NCBI GenBank assembly: GCA_029448655.1
Contig: JACCLO010000006.1
Coordinates: 2,108,001 to 2,172,000 of the forward strand
Origin: Wolfiporia cocos
Lineage: Eukaryota; Basidiomycota; Agaricomycetes; Polyporales; Phaeolaceae
DNA length: 64,000 bases
Reading direction: 5' to 3'
Below are positions 46,516-58,067 of the stretch, in pieces; within the stretch, counting starts at the first letter, position 1, and each line of letters begins with the position of its first letter. The notes under the pieces are model-generated. The model did not search any database, was not told the origin of the DNA, and was given only the letters and a program-made list of their open reading frames with translations. A program made the translations under genes and the position numbers.

Positions 46516-47956
46516 ATGGCACCCAAGAACAAGGCTAAGGCAGCAGGTGTCAGTGCAAGCTCCTTCTTTGACCTGAAAGCAGAGCTCGCGAAGAAGGAAG
46601 AGGAGTTCGCGAAGAACAAGGCGGCTGGTAAGGCTGCTGCTCTTGTAGGCGGCATTAAGCGGCCTGACAAGGTGAGCATGGCAGTACTGCGCGATAACTG
46701 TGCAACCATAATCTCTCGACGCAGAAACCAACAATCTGGACCAAGCAGAACGTGGGTGTTAAGGCCCGTGCCGCAAAAGATATCGAGCTTGAGGAGATCA
46801 GCAGACCTACTCTGGAAATCGCCCGCGCGGCTTTGGAGCGCAAAGCACAAATCTACGAGAAGCTGCGCAAGGGGAAGAGCGGAGGTCTCAGCGACAAGCA
46901 GTGTGAGGCGCTGCTGGTTGATGTATGCGCGTTCTGCGTAATCATCTATGCACTGCTAACGGAACATGCAGTTTGATCAGAAGCTTATCGATGCGTACGA
47001 GTCGGACAGCGATGATGTCGATGAATCGCTGACAGTGCCTAAGCCCCCTCCGGATGAAGAGGTACGCCAAATGCACGCTCAACCGGAATAGTGATATTCA
47101 TTGAGTCATGCAGAATGATCCCATCATAGAATACGAGGACGAGTTTGGACGTATGCGGACAGGCAGGCGCTCCGAGGTCCCACGGCATCTGCTTCCTCAG
47201 GCAGGGGATCCAGAGCCGGAGGAAGACATCGAGTACGTCCTCTCCCCTGTGCCCCGTGCATCATTGCTCAATCTTTTTCCTCTCCTCGCAGCCCATTCGT
47301 AGTTTGTAAGCATGCATCCACCATTCGCCTCTTCCTCATCTCACTCATGATATCCAGACAACCCTGTCAACCACTTCCCCGTCTACGAGCCCTCGGCGGA
47401 ACGCGTTGCTGCCATCGAGTCGGAGTTTGCAGAGGAGAACAATCCGCTTAACGTGCATTTTGACGCATCGCGCGAGGTGCGCGCCAAGGGCGCGGGCTTC
47501 TATCAGTTCTCGGCAGACGAGGAGACTCGCCGCAGGCAGATGGAAGAGCTGCGGCGTGCGCGCGAGGAGACGGAAAAGACGCGTGAGGAACTCGGCGCGG
47601 CGGACCTGCGTCCGGGCGAGATGGAGGGCATGCGCGCGCCTGCGGAAGACGGCAGCGCTCGGAGCCGCGCAATGGAGAAGAGGAAGAGGGAGCTGGAAGA
47701 GAGGAGGAAGATGCTGGAGGCGAAACGGCGGAAAGTCGATGCTGGGACTCTAAAGCCGCCTGAAGAGCCCAGCGCGAAATCGGACTCCGCCGCGAAACCT
47801 GTGCAGCATGAGAGCGTCGACCAATTCGCCGTTGTGGAAGCCCGATCGGTGGACCGCAAGGGAAAGAGGAAAGAAGAGCCGGAGCAAATGCCCACCGATG
47901 CCGCTGATGCCTTCCTAGCACAGTTGGAACAAGAAGTATTGAGAGGGAAACGATGA
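46516..47956 (+). CDS. CCDC174-like nuclear coiled-coil protein (DUF4078 family)
   Basis: Exons are 46516-46671, 46725-46922, 46972-47061, 47114-47232, 47292-47305 and 47358-47956 (391 aa). Exon 5 is only 14 nt. The conserved family block DPIIEYEDEFGRMRTGRRSE is followed by GAGFYQFSADEETRRRQME and a long charged coiled coil (about residues 265-330) rich in Arg, Glu and Lys with nuclear-signal-like KRKRELEERR and EAKRRK. The N-terminus (AAGVSASSFFDLKAELAKKE) also matches the family start. Animal CCDC174 associates with splicing and exon-junction components in the nucleus; a similar role is inferred. The microexon encodes PFVV and joins in-frame residues D..Y, giving EDIDPFVVYDNPVNHFP. Confidence 0.87.
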
Positions 47957-48720
47957 ACGAATCATTCGTCAGGTACATGGAACTGCAATAATCTGTCTTC
48001 TACAGCTACCTCTACGATGTCTAACGAGATCGTCCAGTGCCTCCAATAACTTGATCTCGCCTCCATGCTGTTTGTTCTCGAGCATCTTACCTGGCGTCGT
48101 TCACTCCATCGCAAGAACCGTACCCTCTTTGTGGGCGCCGCTGGCTCCGTGATGCGAAGACGCTTGACAAGGAGCTGGAACATTCAGGAAAGCCCAGGTT
48201 CACAGCTTCATGTAATGGCTTTTCCGTGGGCCCTCCTTCAGCCGCCACTGTATAGTGGAATTCGGAACGCTCATCGAGCGAAGGCATGTGCGGGCCGAAG
48301 GATAGGACGTTGACAGCGCTCTGTGGTTTGTTTGAACGTCGATTACGCGCTGAAATTTAGAAGAACGCTGTGTGCGCTGGAATGGATGCCAATGCAATGT
48401 TTAGTATGTCTACAAATTTATGCGCATTGTTGCAGCCGATTTCAATCCGCTCCAGGACACATTACAGTAACCCCTTGTGCATGCTCTATCAAATAGGTCT
48501 ATCCTGGAGTGCACTGCTCTTCGACAAGTGTTCACCAGATGCGACTATGTGTCTGTCAGTTGTAGTCCGCGCTCCGTTTGTTCCGGTGCTGCGCTACACC
48601 CCAGTGCGCCTGTTGAGTAGACTAGACAGGCTTTGACAAGCAAATGAGCTATGCCGCAGCGCGACATCATTAGCAGGAGAGAGCACGAGGTGTCTGACTG
48701 CTGCTAACTTATCCGCGTAT
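47957..48720. other. Intergenic region before the cerato-platanin duplication
   Basis: This holds the 3' flank of the CCDC174-like gene and sequence without a supported gene. Confidence 0.45.
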
Positions 48721-49466
48721 TCACCGGAGCTGGGAATATGACATAGTGTGGCAGCGGCAGCATAGTCCCTGATTGACCCGAAACCGCAATGTTACAGAGG
48801 GCATCAAATCCCGCCCAGGTCCCGATCACAGAACGCAGCTGACCCGGTGTGGCGTCAGTGAGAAATCGGTGAGGTTTCACGGTCTCGGACTTGGTACGGT
48901 CCTAGAGGACTGGCAATCGGCCAGGATTGACTAGTGTAAATACATCAACAGGCGCAAGGTTACTAGGAACTATCTCAACATTGCCTTCAAAGAGCTGTGC
49001 ATAGCACCTTACTTGACATATACAATGCCGAGGCTTTGCTAGGACGCTCAGCTGCTAGGAGCTGGACCCGCTCATCAGTCCAAAAACACTAATTGCTTCG
49101 GGTTTAGCTAGCGCGTCCATTCACGACTATACCTTTCAAGCACTCTCTGGAGCGTTTGGTAGGTCATCTTGGCCCGAAGGCGGTCCCCTCCGTACTGATG
49201 GCCCCAACAATGTGTAACCCTCCAGCGTCTCCCTATACATATACGAGCGCAGACATGGCGCGCAGAGTATATTTGGTTTTGCGCCCAATGTTTTCCGCGC
49301 CCAAGACTTTGTTGGGCAGGAGGGCTGCGCCCATAGCACGGAAGACACATCGGGGTGGTTCAAGTCTCGGTCAGGAGGCCCTCCCTGCGCCTGATCGCTT
49401 TCCCCAGCGGAGTGGCGTCCTAGACAGCACTTCAGTTTTCGTGTCGCAGGTCGACGCCCGCAAAGA

Positions 49467-49476
49467 GGATAAATAC
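49467..49476 (+). promoter_or_regulatory. TATA-like element of the cerato-platanin gene
   Basis: GGATAAATAC lies about 90 bp upstream of the start codon. The corresponding place in the decayed second copy (about 50986-50995) reads GGACAAACAA, so the element appears lost there. Confidence 0.45.
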
Positions 49477-49559
49477 GGCCTGGAGAGAGCGTACAGAGCA
49501 GGTTGAGCCCCTCCGCAGAGTCCTACCGACAAGCACGCTTAGCATCTAGCGAACACACC

Positions 49560-50086
49560 ATGAAGTTCACCACCGCCGTTGCCAGCGCACTGTGCCTGCT
49601 GCCTGTCGCGTTCGCGAACGTGTACAAGGTTACTTACGACCAGTTCTACGACAACAAGGATGCGTCGCTCAACGACACGGCATGCTCCAATGGTTTGAAC
49701 GGTTTGATAACCAAGGGTCAGGATATGAGTCTTGTGGACATCGTGAAAACGGCTGATCTCACTCTGCAGGGTACACCACTCTCGGCTCCCTTCCCGACTT
49801 CCCCTACATTGGAGGCTCCTTCGCCGTCCCCCGTGAGTAATGCCTACATTCAAGTGCTCATATTCTCACCGTCGGCCCGTCAGACTGGAACTCCTCTGGC
49901 TGTGGTACCTGCTGGCAGCTGAACTACAATGGTACTACCATTGACGTCCTCGCGGTCGATACCGCAGGCGTAGGCTTCAACCTTGCACTCGAGGCCTTCG
50001 AGGTGCTGGGAGGCGAGACAGGTGTTGAGGCCGGCTTTGTTTACGCCACTGCAACCCAGGTCGACAGCTCAGTCTGCGGGTTGTAA
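49560..50086 (+). CDS. Cerato-platanin family secreted protein
   Basis: Exons 49560-49716, 49770-49832 and 49884-50086 give 140 aa. A signal peptide (MKFTTAVASALCLLPVAFA) is followed by the mature start VYKVTYDQFYDN, as in the family. Four cysteines (ACSNG, GCGTCW and a C-terminal SVCGL) are in the positions that form the two conserved disulfides. The block SLPDFPYIGG and IDVLAVDTAG are also typical. These small secreted proteins have a double-psi beta-barrel (expansin-like) fold, bind chitin oligomers, act at the cell surface, and in plant pathogens elicit host responses; mushrooms usually have several copies. A diverged, disrupted copy follows in tandem at 51080. Confidence 0.93.
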
Positions 50087-50285
50087 TTCACAAGGTATAT
50101 CCTAAAGTTTGCTTATTGCCAGTCAGCTGACAATTAAACTGTAACACCCGCAGAGAAGGCCATTTAAGGGCACGACCTGACGGTCTCTTGATTCCTTGAT
50201 AATGATGAACACTGAGATTAGTGTGTAATTCACGAGTGTACCTTGTCTTTGTTTGGAATGCCTTGATACGATGGTTGGAATGTAT

Positions 50286-51760
50286 GGAGAAAGCGCAGCA
50301 GCGGCAGTATGGCTCCTGGTTGACCAGAGAATACGAAGCTGCAAAGGGCACCGAATGTCAGCCACGCACCCGCAACTGACCCGGTGTAGCATCATTGTCA
50401 TTGAGAAATGAGTGAGGTTGCAAGATCGCGAGGTCGATGCGGTCCCGAACGAGTCGTCGACACACTAATTCATACTCAGGCGTGCAAGTGAAGATAAGAG
50501 AACGAGAGCAAGTCACTGAGATATCATCTCAATATCTCCTTTCGGGGGCCATATACAGCAACTTACTTGACACATAATGACGAGGCTCTGCTAGAACGCC
50601 AGGCTGCCAGGAGCTGAACCCGCTCACCTATTCAATAACCCTAAAAGCTTCGCTTTAGTTCAAGCGCCCCCTCGCAACTTCACCTTAAGTAGCCTAGGGA
50701 GTCTTCGATAGGTCATCTTGGTCCGAAGGCTGTCTCCCCCGCATGATTAGCCCTGAAATGCAGGACCTCTTAGCGTGTCCATATGCACGTGTAAGCTCAG
50801 ACATGGTTTCCGCGCTCCAGACATTGTCGGACAGCATGACCGCGTCCGTAGTATGGGCAACACGTCGGATATGGCTGGGTCAGGAGGTTCTCTCACGCTT
50901 ACGCCTGATCGCTTCTACGACGGAGTGACGTCATTGATATTGACAGCATTTTATCCTTCGCGTCGCAGGTCGACGCTCATAAGAGGACAAACAAAGGCAG
51001 GCTCGGAAGCAGCGCGAATGGGAGCATGAGGGAGTTCGTAAGCCCCATTGGCAAGCACGCTCAACACCAAACAAACATAATGAGGCTCACCACCAGCTCT
51101 CTGGCTCTGCTGCCGATTGCTTCGCAGACGTGTACGAAGTGACTTGGGACCAGCTCCACTATAACCCGTACGCGTCACTCAACAGCTCGGCGTGCTCCAA
51201 TGGTCCTGTTTGTTTCGTTACTAAGGGTAGGAAAGCGAGCCTCATAAATGTAATGCAATGACTGACCTTGCCTTCTATTAGGATTCAGCGATCAGGGTTC
51301 CCTGCCTGACTTCCCCTTCATCGGAGGATCTTTGCTGTTTGGACAGTGGAATGACCGAGTAATTACAACCATTAGTCATAGAGTAGGACTCTCCCTACTG
51401 TGGCTCTTGTTAGGAGTTAAACCTATAATAGTACAAGCACTCATGTCCTCGCAATTGACACAGCAATGGTAGGCTTAAACATTGTAATTGAGGCCTTCAA
51501 GGTGCTGGGAGGTCTGGACCATGGCTATGTATATGTCATTGCTACACAAGTTGAAACTCAACCTGCGGATTGTGAACCACAAGGTGATATATACAGTCTG
51601 CTTGCTGACAGTCAGTCGACGACCGAACTGTAGCAGCTGATATCCGTTGAAGGGCCAATTTTTTTGACAATGACGGACACTGACTTAACGCGCAATTCAT
51701 AGATGTATCTTTTTCTCTTTGACATTTCGCCATGAAGATATTTATGCATCTGACACAGTT
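50286..51760. repeat. Segmental duplication, unit 2 (with decayed copy)
   Basis: This is the diverged second copy of the segment that carries the cerato-platanin gene. It spans promoter, gene relic and 3' flank, and the similarity fades near 51750, just before the uridine kinase 3' end. Boundaries are approximate. Confidence 0.65.
51080..51575 (+). pseudogene. Decayed cerato-platanin copy
   Basis: The sequence aligns along its length with the intact gene at 49560, including the signal-peptide start, the mature N-terminus region, the LPDFPFIGG-like block, the AIDTA-like block and the C-terminal Cys-Gly-Leu. The frame shifts by one base near the signal-peptide cleavage region (about 51115-51125). 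The segment around the second intron and the central double-Cys motif has lost similarity and has in-frame stops. The upstream TATA-like element is also altered. It is most likely non-functional. Confidence 0.85.
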
Positions 51761-51838
51761 GTTGAATTAAACCAAGAAAGGTTGTTGGGAATGATGCGCA
51801 CCTCATCATTGCTCACATAGTGGATTGTAATAATGGTG

Positions 51839-54272
51839 TCAGAGATAATATCTGTCACCTATTTTGGGAGGTTATCAACCATTCACATTCTGCGACTGGT
51901 GACAGTCTGAAACGCACCTATATGCCCCATTCCCGGTTCAACCACCCAGACCTTCCTGCCTTCCGTGCCACTTTGACCCTCACCCTCCTCCACGCCCTCC
52001 AGCCACATCTCCCTCAGTCCGTTATCCACAGCACCACACACTATCCTGACACGTGGGAAGGCGCGTTGCAGTACCGCGATGCCGCCCGCCCGCGCAACGA
52101 GGAATGTCACAAAGATAATGTGATCCTGCTGCACGCCGTGGTCGAGAAGCACGCGGATCGCCATGAAAGCTGCAGCCCCGGTTCCGATCTGTGCGGTGTC
52201 AATGGATCGGTATTCATGTATGTTCTGTAGTAGTTGGTCGGCGTACCTGTGCATCGAAAAGGAAGACCCATGTATCTTTGGCAAGGTACCGCTGGCGAAT
52301 GGAGACGGGGAGCAGGAGATGCAGGAGGAGTGGCTCGCCAGTAGCTGCATCTGACTGGATCAGCATTGAGCCAATCGCGATGTCGTTCATCACCCGCCGT
52401 AGACCACGTTCCAAAGGTCCGCCTCTGCGCCAGCGACTTCAATAGAGTGACAGTAAGGCTATCTTTGAAATACCTACGACCGCAGAATGGATACGCCACA
52501 AACGGACTACAAAACATCAAAAACGGGATGAACATGATCTGCATGAACACGACGTACCTCTGCATCGAGCTCCTGACCATGATATTCCTCCTCGACGGGC
52601 GTTATCACAGCTCTTGGTCGGTACGGTAGGAACTCGGTTGCCTTCTCCATGAGCATTGTCGCCAGACGGTCAGCGAAGAAGACAAATTCCCCCCGATGAG
52701 TCGCAAGATCTCGTAGAACTGTGAAGATACCCTAAACGCGACATAGGCATGCTTCCTGTGACTTGTAGTGAAGGAAGTTACCTTCAGCTGCGGCGTTTGA
52801 GGGAGCAGCGTGACGTTGAGATACTCCTTGTCGGGGTCTGGCTTGCGATCTTTCGGGATGAGGTCGAGCGGGCCCGCATCAGCCATGCGCTGGCGGAACC
52901 TCGTGGCACGCTCATCGAGCTGCCGGCGGATGTGTGTGGAGATGATGTCGATGGCGACGGCGTTGTCTGAACCCGGGACTATCTATTTTGGATTGGTTAT
53001 GACCATGCACGGCTGAACGTGTATGTGAAGCGCACAATGTTAGCGTAGCGAGAGGTAGGAAGGACAAAATTATCGTAGGAGGGCTTGACATAGCGTAAAT
53101 ACCTGTATGTATGCGTCAGGGAGAAGTCAGAACCAAACGTATTGAAACCACTACTGTTCAAGTATGCCGTAGACACTCCGCCCCCGCTCTTTCACGTCGC
53201 GGCGGATGCGGCGGGCGAGCATTAAGTCGGAATCACATTGAACGAATATCTAATCATAGTCAATCAGATTGTGAATGACATAAAATCAGTCGCGATAACC
53301 ACGTCAATCTCACCTTCAGATCGTAGAGTGTTCTGAGAGCAGGATCATGCAGCGCCATGATGCCTTCCGCTGAAGACAAGGGCCATGAGTACCGGTTAGG
53401 CGATAATCCTGCCGTGTCGTACCTATAATAATTGTTGCACCGTATAGATACTTTGTTTCCTCTAATCGTTGGTGTTCCGTGAAGGAATATATAGGGATAT
53501 TACTTTGTCGGCACGCCTTCAGATCCGCCAGGCACTACGAGAAGCAGCGTGCCAGGGCAGCATACCAGCATGCAAGGAGGAAACCTTCAAGTTCAAGTAC
53601 ACCAGGTATATCACGAGAGCGAATACGAAAAGCTACATACAGATGCAAAGAGTGGCATATCGATTGCATCTGGATGATCGAAATCGAACCGACTGGCAAA
53701 CGCCAGCTCGATCTCTTCAGGCGTATGCTGCTTGTAGAAACTATCCTAAATGACGATCTGATATTGAATTTGAGAGTGGGAAAAGTGCTTGATTGTTACC
53801 TGTGACAATATGATCACCGTTGGAATGGATCCGAGGGATTGAACAATTTGACGCGCAACGTGTGTCTATAATAGCATATATTGATGTTGTGCTGAATAAG
53901 CAGCCAGTGTAGAAGGATGATTATTCTGAACCTTGCCACTGGCAGACCCTCCTGTGAGTTTGATGGGATTATTCAAATTCGAGCCAATTCCACACCCATA
54001 ATCTGCGCACCAGCAATCCCGATCACGAAGGCATCTGAGATTCGTGCGCCATCCTCGCCATACCTGGGGGGAAAGAGAACATCTCAATTCGCTCTTACTG
54101 ACGAGTGCAATTCGATTCCGAACCATGGTGGCCGGCCGTGGGATTTCAGCACCGTATTCTTCTTGGCTTGCAGCAAAACGTCGCGTGCAGTCAGTAAAGT
54201 TGCTGACCGCGATAGAGTGGGCCGTGCAGTTTGTGTCTCGGGTAAGAGAGCATCATTGCCTTGCGCAGACAT
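51839..54272 (-). CDS. URK1: Uridine kinase with C-terminal UPRT-like domain
   Basis: It phosphorylates uridine and cytidine in pyrimidine salvage. Fifteen exons: 54272-54124, 54063-54011, 53951-53932, 53865-53800, 53745-53641, 53534-53423, 53369-53314, 53249-53155, 53102-53036, 52982-52782, 52731-52558, 52506-52478, 52424-52247, 52188-51918 and 51858-51839 (531 aa). The P-loop GGSASGKTH is at residues 68-76. SQDSFYK, FDFDHPDAIDMPLF, YSFTEHQRLEETKYLYG and EGIMALHDP follow, then CDSDLMLARRIRRDVKERGR. The second half is a uracil-phosphoribosyltransferase-like domain: VITPVEEEYHGQELDAE, CGVSILRSGGPLERGLRRV and a final EPGMGHIGDRYYL. The PRPP-loop equivalent reads FDAQIGTGAAAFM, unlike the D-P-M-x-A-T-G-G of active UPRTs, so that activity is doubtful, as in animal UCKL1 proteins. 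It is divergent from the protease gene. Confidence 0.95.
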
Positions 54273-54991
54273 GGCAGTCCGGAAATAACTGAGAAGAACA
54301 CTGCCAGCTGTGGGCTGTGATAGAGTACGCGGGGGCAGCCTCGGGGACGGAAGATTAATAGTTGCCTATTATAGGTATCGCAGCGATCAGGCGCTCAGCG
54401 CTCCCAATGTTCCCGACTTGCGATCCCTCTGTGGGTGGACGCACTTTGCCTCGGGCTAAAGTCTTACAAATCCACCTTGCACCGCCAAGAGTCCGGATGC
54501 ACAGAGCAGCGAAACAATTGACCTCGATGACCACGATGCTACAGATAGAGCTCCTGGACCTCGTTGCGTTAGCGCGAGCGCCGGCGCGTTGATGGCAAGA
54601 TGCTGAGCAGCATGCTGCCATTTAATCGGATCAATGCGCTGGCCCAAGTGCGGTCTTGTCTCACCACGTAAACAAGACCTCTCTTTACACAATTGCTGTA
54701 ACGCTAGCAGAGGCTGCTTTGAATATGTGAGCAGTAATCGTGATTCTACGAAAGCTGCAGGACTGACGTGCAATCCTCAGCGTAGCTATCACATCAGCGA
54801 TTCCGGCGTACCGACCGAGGGCCCTGTGTTTCAGCCTGCCTGACGACTCGCTCAGTCGTTGGCTGTACAGCAGGCCATCCGCCGAGCACCGCCGCATCAA
54901 ATTACATCACAAGGACCCCTCAGGGATCAAGATATATACGAACCCTGAAGCTTCCTCTCATCGATTCCTCATTCACCTTCTCTTCATCACC
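54273..54991. promoter_or_regulatory. Divergent promoter region with TATA-like box
   Basis: These 719 bp lie between uridine kinase (-) and the aspartic protease (+). GATATATAC at about 54931-54939 lies about 60 bp upstream of the protease start and is a plausible TATA box. No gene is supported. Confidence 0.45.
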
Positions 54992-57268
54992 ATGTTGTTG
55001 GTGCCCCTTCTTACATTCTTTGTGGGGTCCAGTCATGCCCTCAACATTCCCTTTGAACGACGCGCGGCTCCGACGCATTCGACGACCGTCTCGATCAACA
55101 CAAATTACAATGGAAATCTAGGGTGGACGAACGACAATGACTTTATGTACACTGCGACTGTTTATGTACAAGGGCAGCCGTTCCAAGTACGATCCGCAAC
55201 TGCTTGAAAGGTGCATGTACTGATTTCTCATTAGGTCCAAATCGACTCTGGGAGCTCCGACCTATGGATCAATACCGAAAACGTGACATTTAAAGGCCTC
55301 GTCGAGACCGGAATCGATGCCACTATTGCATACGTGTATGGCTGTGCCATAATTTCTAATCCGCCTTCTCACGCATTGTAATAGCGATACGACGGCTGCA
55401 AGCGGTCAGGTGGCACTAGCGAACGTGTCGTTCGGCGAGTTCACAGTCAACGGCCAAGCATTCAGTAGGTATCTTCGTATATGAAATTGACAACGATCTA
55501 ACGAAGGGCGTCTAGTCAATGCCCCCGGGAGCAATGCTAGTACTCCTGGCCTTGACCAGGGTTTGCTCGGTGTTGGCCCGTACGTGCTGTCCACGCAGCC
55601 AATTTGGGATATGATATTGACAACGGTGCTCAATTTGCAGACCATTCGCCTCGTCAGTTTTTGGGGAGCTGTATAACACTTCATATAACGGTCTTCCATT
55701 CCTCGTCAATGTCAGTTTTCCTGTTTGAATCCAGTGATTTATGGCTGATTTTCCCGCTCAGGTGTTCTCTCTCAACCCTGATGAGCCGAATTTCATTACC
55801 TTCCTGCTGTCCAGGTCGGAGAGCAATTCTGGGATCAGCGAGGGCGGCGTCATGACGATTGGTTGGTAGCCTTCATATCAATCTGCGGTGGCATTCACTG
55901 ACATCCCGTCATAGCTGAGCTTGTGTCGGAGTATGCTGACATTACCAAGGAGCCCAAGTTGCCGGTTGTCTCGGACGGGTCCTGGGAGACATTCATGGAT
56001 GGGGTCTACATCAACGGCGAGTTCTTCACCGGTCACACCCTTGGGTAAGAACGACTCGATGTGCTCAATGCGCTATATGCTGAGCACTGTACCTTCCATA
56101 GAGCCATCGACGTGACTGCAAAGCCGGGACCACACCAGACCACTATCATCTTGGACACCGGAACTTCCCTTGGTATGTGATACGTGCGTATTCAGCTTGG
56201 CGTGTATTGACAGAACCAACGAATAGCGACCGCGCCTCCGTACTATGTGGACGCAATGTACAAGAACATCTCTGGTGCCAAGTTCAGTGAAGATCTACAG
56301 ACGTACACGCTCCCCTGCAGCACGAAGCTGAACATCAGCATGGTCTTCGGGTTCGTGTTATTGTTAGGCCTCGGTTGCTTTGTTGACATTGAGTGTCATG
56401 ATAGCTCGAGCGTGTATCCGATGAACCCGATCGATGCCACTACGCTCACCGTCAATGACGACGGTACCTTCTACTGCCAAGGCACATTCTCATACTCCCC
56501 CGCCACTGCCGGTGTGGGTATGTCTTGTCACTTAACCAACTAGTGTTACGACTGCATGTTCACACTCTGTTCGTCAGATTTCATCTTAGGAGATGCCTTC
56601 ATGCGTAACGTGTACAGTCTCATGAGCTACGGCAGCAACTTCACTGGCAACGGCGACGAGCCACCCTACATGCAGATCCGCAGTGTGAGTACACGCCACA
56701 TGCATCGTCCTCGATCTCCTAATCTCACGTCTTCTCATAGATTACGGATGCCGAAAAGGCATGGGAAGAATTTGACGCACTCAACCTGCAGCGCATCATG
56801 GAGCAGGAGTACCTCACCTTCTCCAACGCCACGCCCTCCTCCGAGGTGGGAGCCGAGACGGAGACGTTCGCTCTCGTCACGCCTAGTGCCACCGCCACGC
56901 ACGCTGCATCATCCGCCACTCACGCTGCATCACACTCCTCGTCTGCAGCACCGAAGAGCAGCGACTCAGCAGACAAGGACGAGCTCGGTGGCGATCTCCT
57001 CGCTGCAGCCGCATCGCCAACCGCGTCAGCCGTGTCGTCCGTGAACGCCAGCGATCTCCTCCGCAACACGTACATCATCATGGGCCTTCTCGGTGGTGTC
57101 CTCCTGCTGCTCATCGCAGTGCTTGCCAAGATTGTAAAATCCTCGCGGAATCCCCAGTACAGGCAGGTATCGACGGTCATCCCGCCAGCGCACTTTGGAA
57201 AGCCGTACGAGCCGGAAAGCGAGGCGTTCACGACGCCGTACGATGACCCTGCACGGCCATTGCCGTAG
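54992..57268 (+). CDS. Pepsin-type (A1) aspartic protease with C-terminal transmembrane anchor
   Basis: Twelve exons: 54992-55186, 55235-55335, 55385-55464, 55516-55579, 55641-55710, 55762-55861, 55915-56044, 56102-56172, 56227-56350, 56405-56517, 56578-56684 and 56741-57268 (560 aa). A signal peptide (MLLVPLLTFFVGSSHA) precedes the first active site VQIDSGSSDLWI (Asp near 69). The second is IILDTGTSLA (Asp near 265). GLDQGLLGVGP and the late VDFILGDAFMRNVYS are the family landmarks. There is no long propeptide of the classical kind. After the catalytic domain comes a Ser/Ala/Thr-rich stalk, one transmembrane helix (TYIIMGLLGGVLLLLIAVLA, about 495-515) and a 40-residue cytoplasmic tail. It is thus a surface-anchored protease comparable in layout to yapsins, which use GPI anchors instead. 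Confidence 0.92.
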
Positions 57269-58067
57269 GTGCGCGTGGATAGTCGCTCATCGTCCTCGAT
57301 TCCAAAATGGGCATTGTGGCTGTGACTGCTTTATCTGGTTTTTATGATTTATTGGCGCATCCTGACATACGTGTCGCTCGTTGCTATCTACGGACTTGTA
57401 TCTAACCATCGTGCAACAATAATTTATACTCAGTTTTGACGTGTATTCACATTCGTTTCTTGCGTACACAGACTATACTATTATATCGTGGGGTGCCAGG
57501 AACCAAGCTGGTTGGGGCGCTGAGATCTGTCAGGTGAGTATGCGAGGCATTGTAGCTGTTCAGTGGCGTTGTGTTCATCATTGCTGGGCGGTGTATTTAG
57601 ATTTGATGCTGACCTTCATTACGGACGATTAATGATGATTCCTACATGCTAACTGGTTCTGTCAATCACAGTTGGGAGTCATCGCGCGACTGATGAATAG
57701 TGCCAACCAAGCTGCCGGTAGTAGGCTGTCTAAATCCTACGTACATCGGTTATTTCAAGTCGTAGGTCTTGACATTGATGAGTTCGACATATACAACTCG
57801 GTGTGTTGCCTTTCTTCGCATAATTTGAGCGCGCCCGCCTCACATTTCATGTGTCGCTATCGTCATGACTTGGGCGACAACCGCCGGGCTGTCACATCGC
57901 TCTTCTCTCCCGACCAGTAACGTAGATCTCTGGTGGAATGGCTTGATGCAAGCCCGGAACCTGTTCTGTACCTAAACTCAGCGATTAGCAATCCTACCCC
58001 AAAGCGCACTTAAGCACAGTTGGGATTCGCTCGACGTCTCGGTACTCTGCTTTGAAGATACTCTGAC
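57269..58067. other. Intergenic region
   Basis: This 799-bp stretch holds the 3' flank of the protease and the promoter of the tannase-family gene. Short frames at 57441-57920 show no recognisable feature. Confidence 0.45.

Larger units (their letters stand above)
48725..50285. repeat. Segmental duplication, unit 1 (with intact cerato-platanin)
   Basis: About 1.5 kb of sequence starting near 48725 recurs in diverged form from about 50285. Shared landmarks include a GGCAGCGGCAGCATAG-like segment (48748 versus 50297), the CTGACCCGGTGTGGCGTC-like segment (48840 versus 50374), promoter segments, the whole gene and the 3' flank. The offset is about 1.52-1.54 kb. Boundaries are approximate. Confidence 0.7.
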
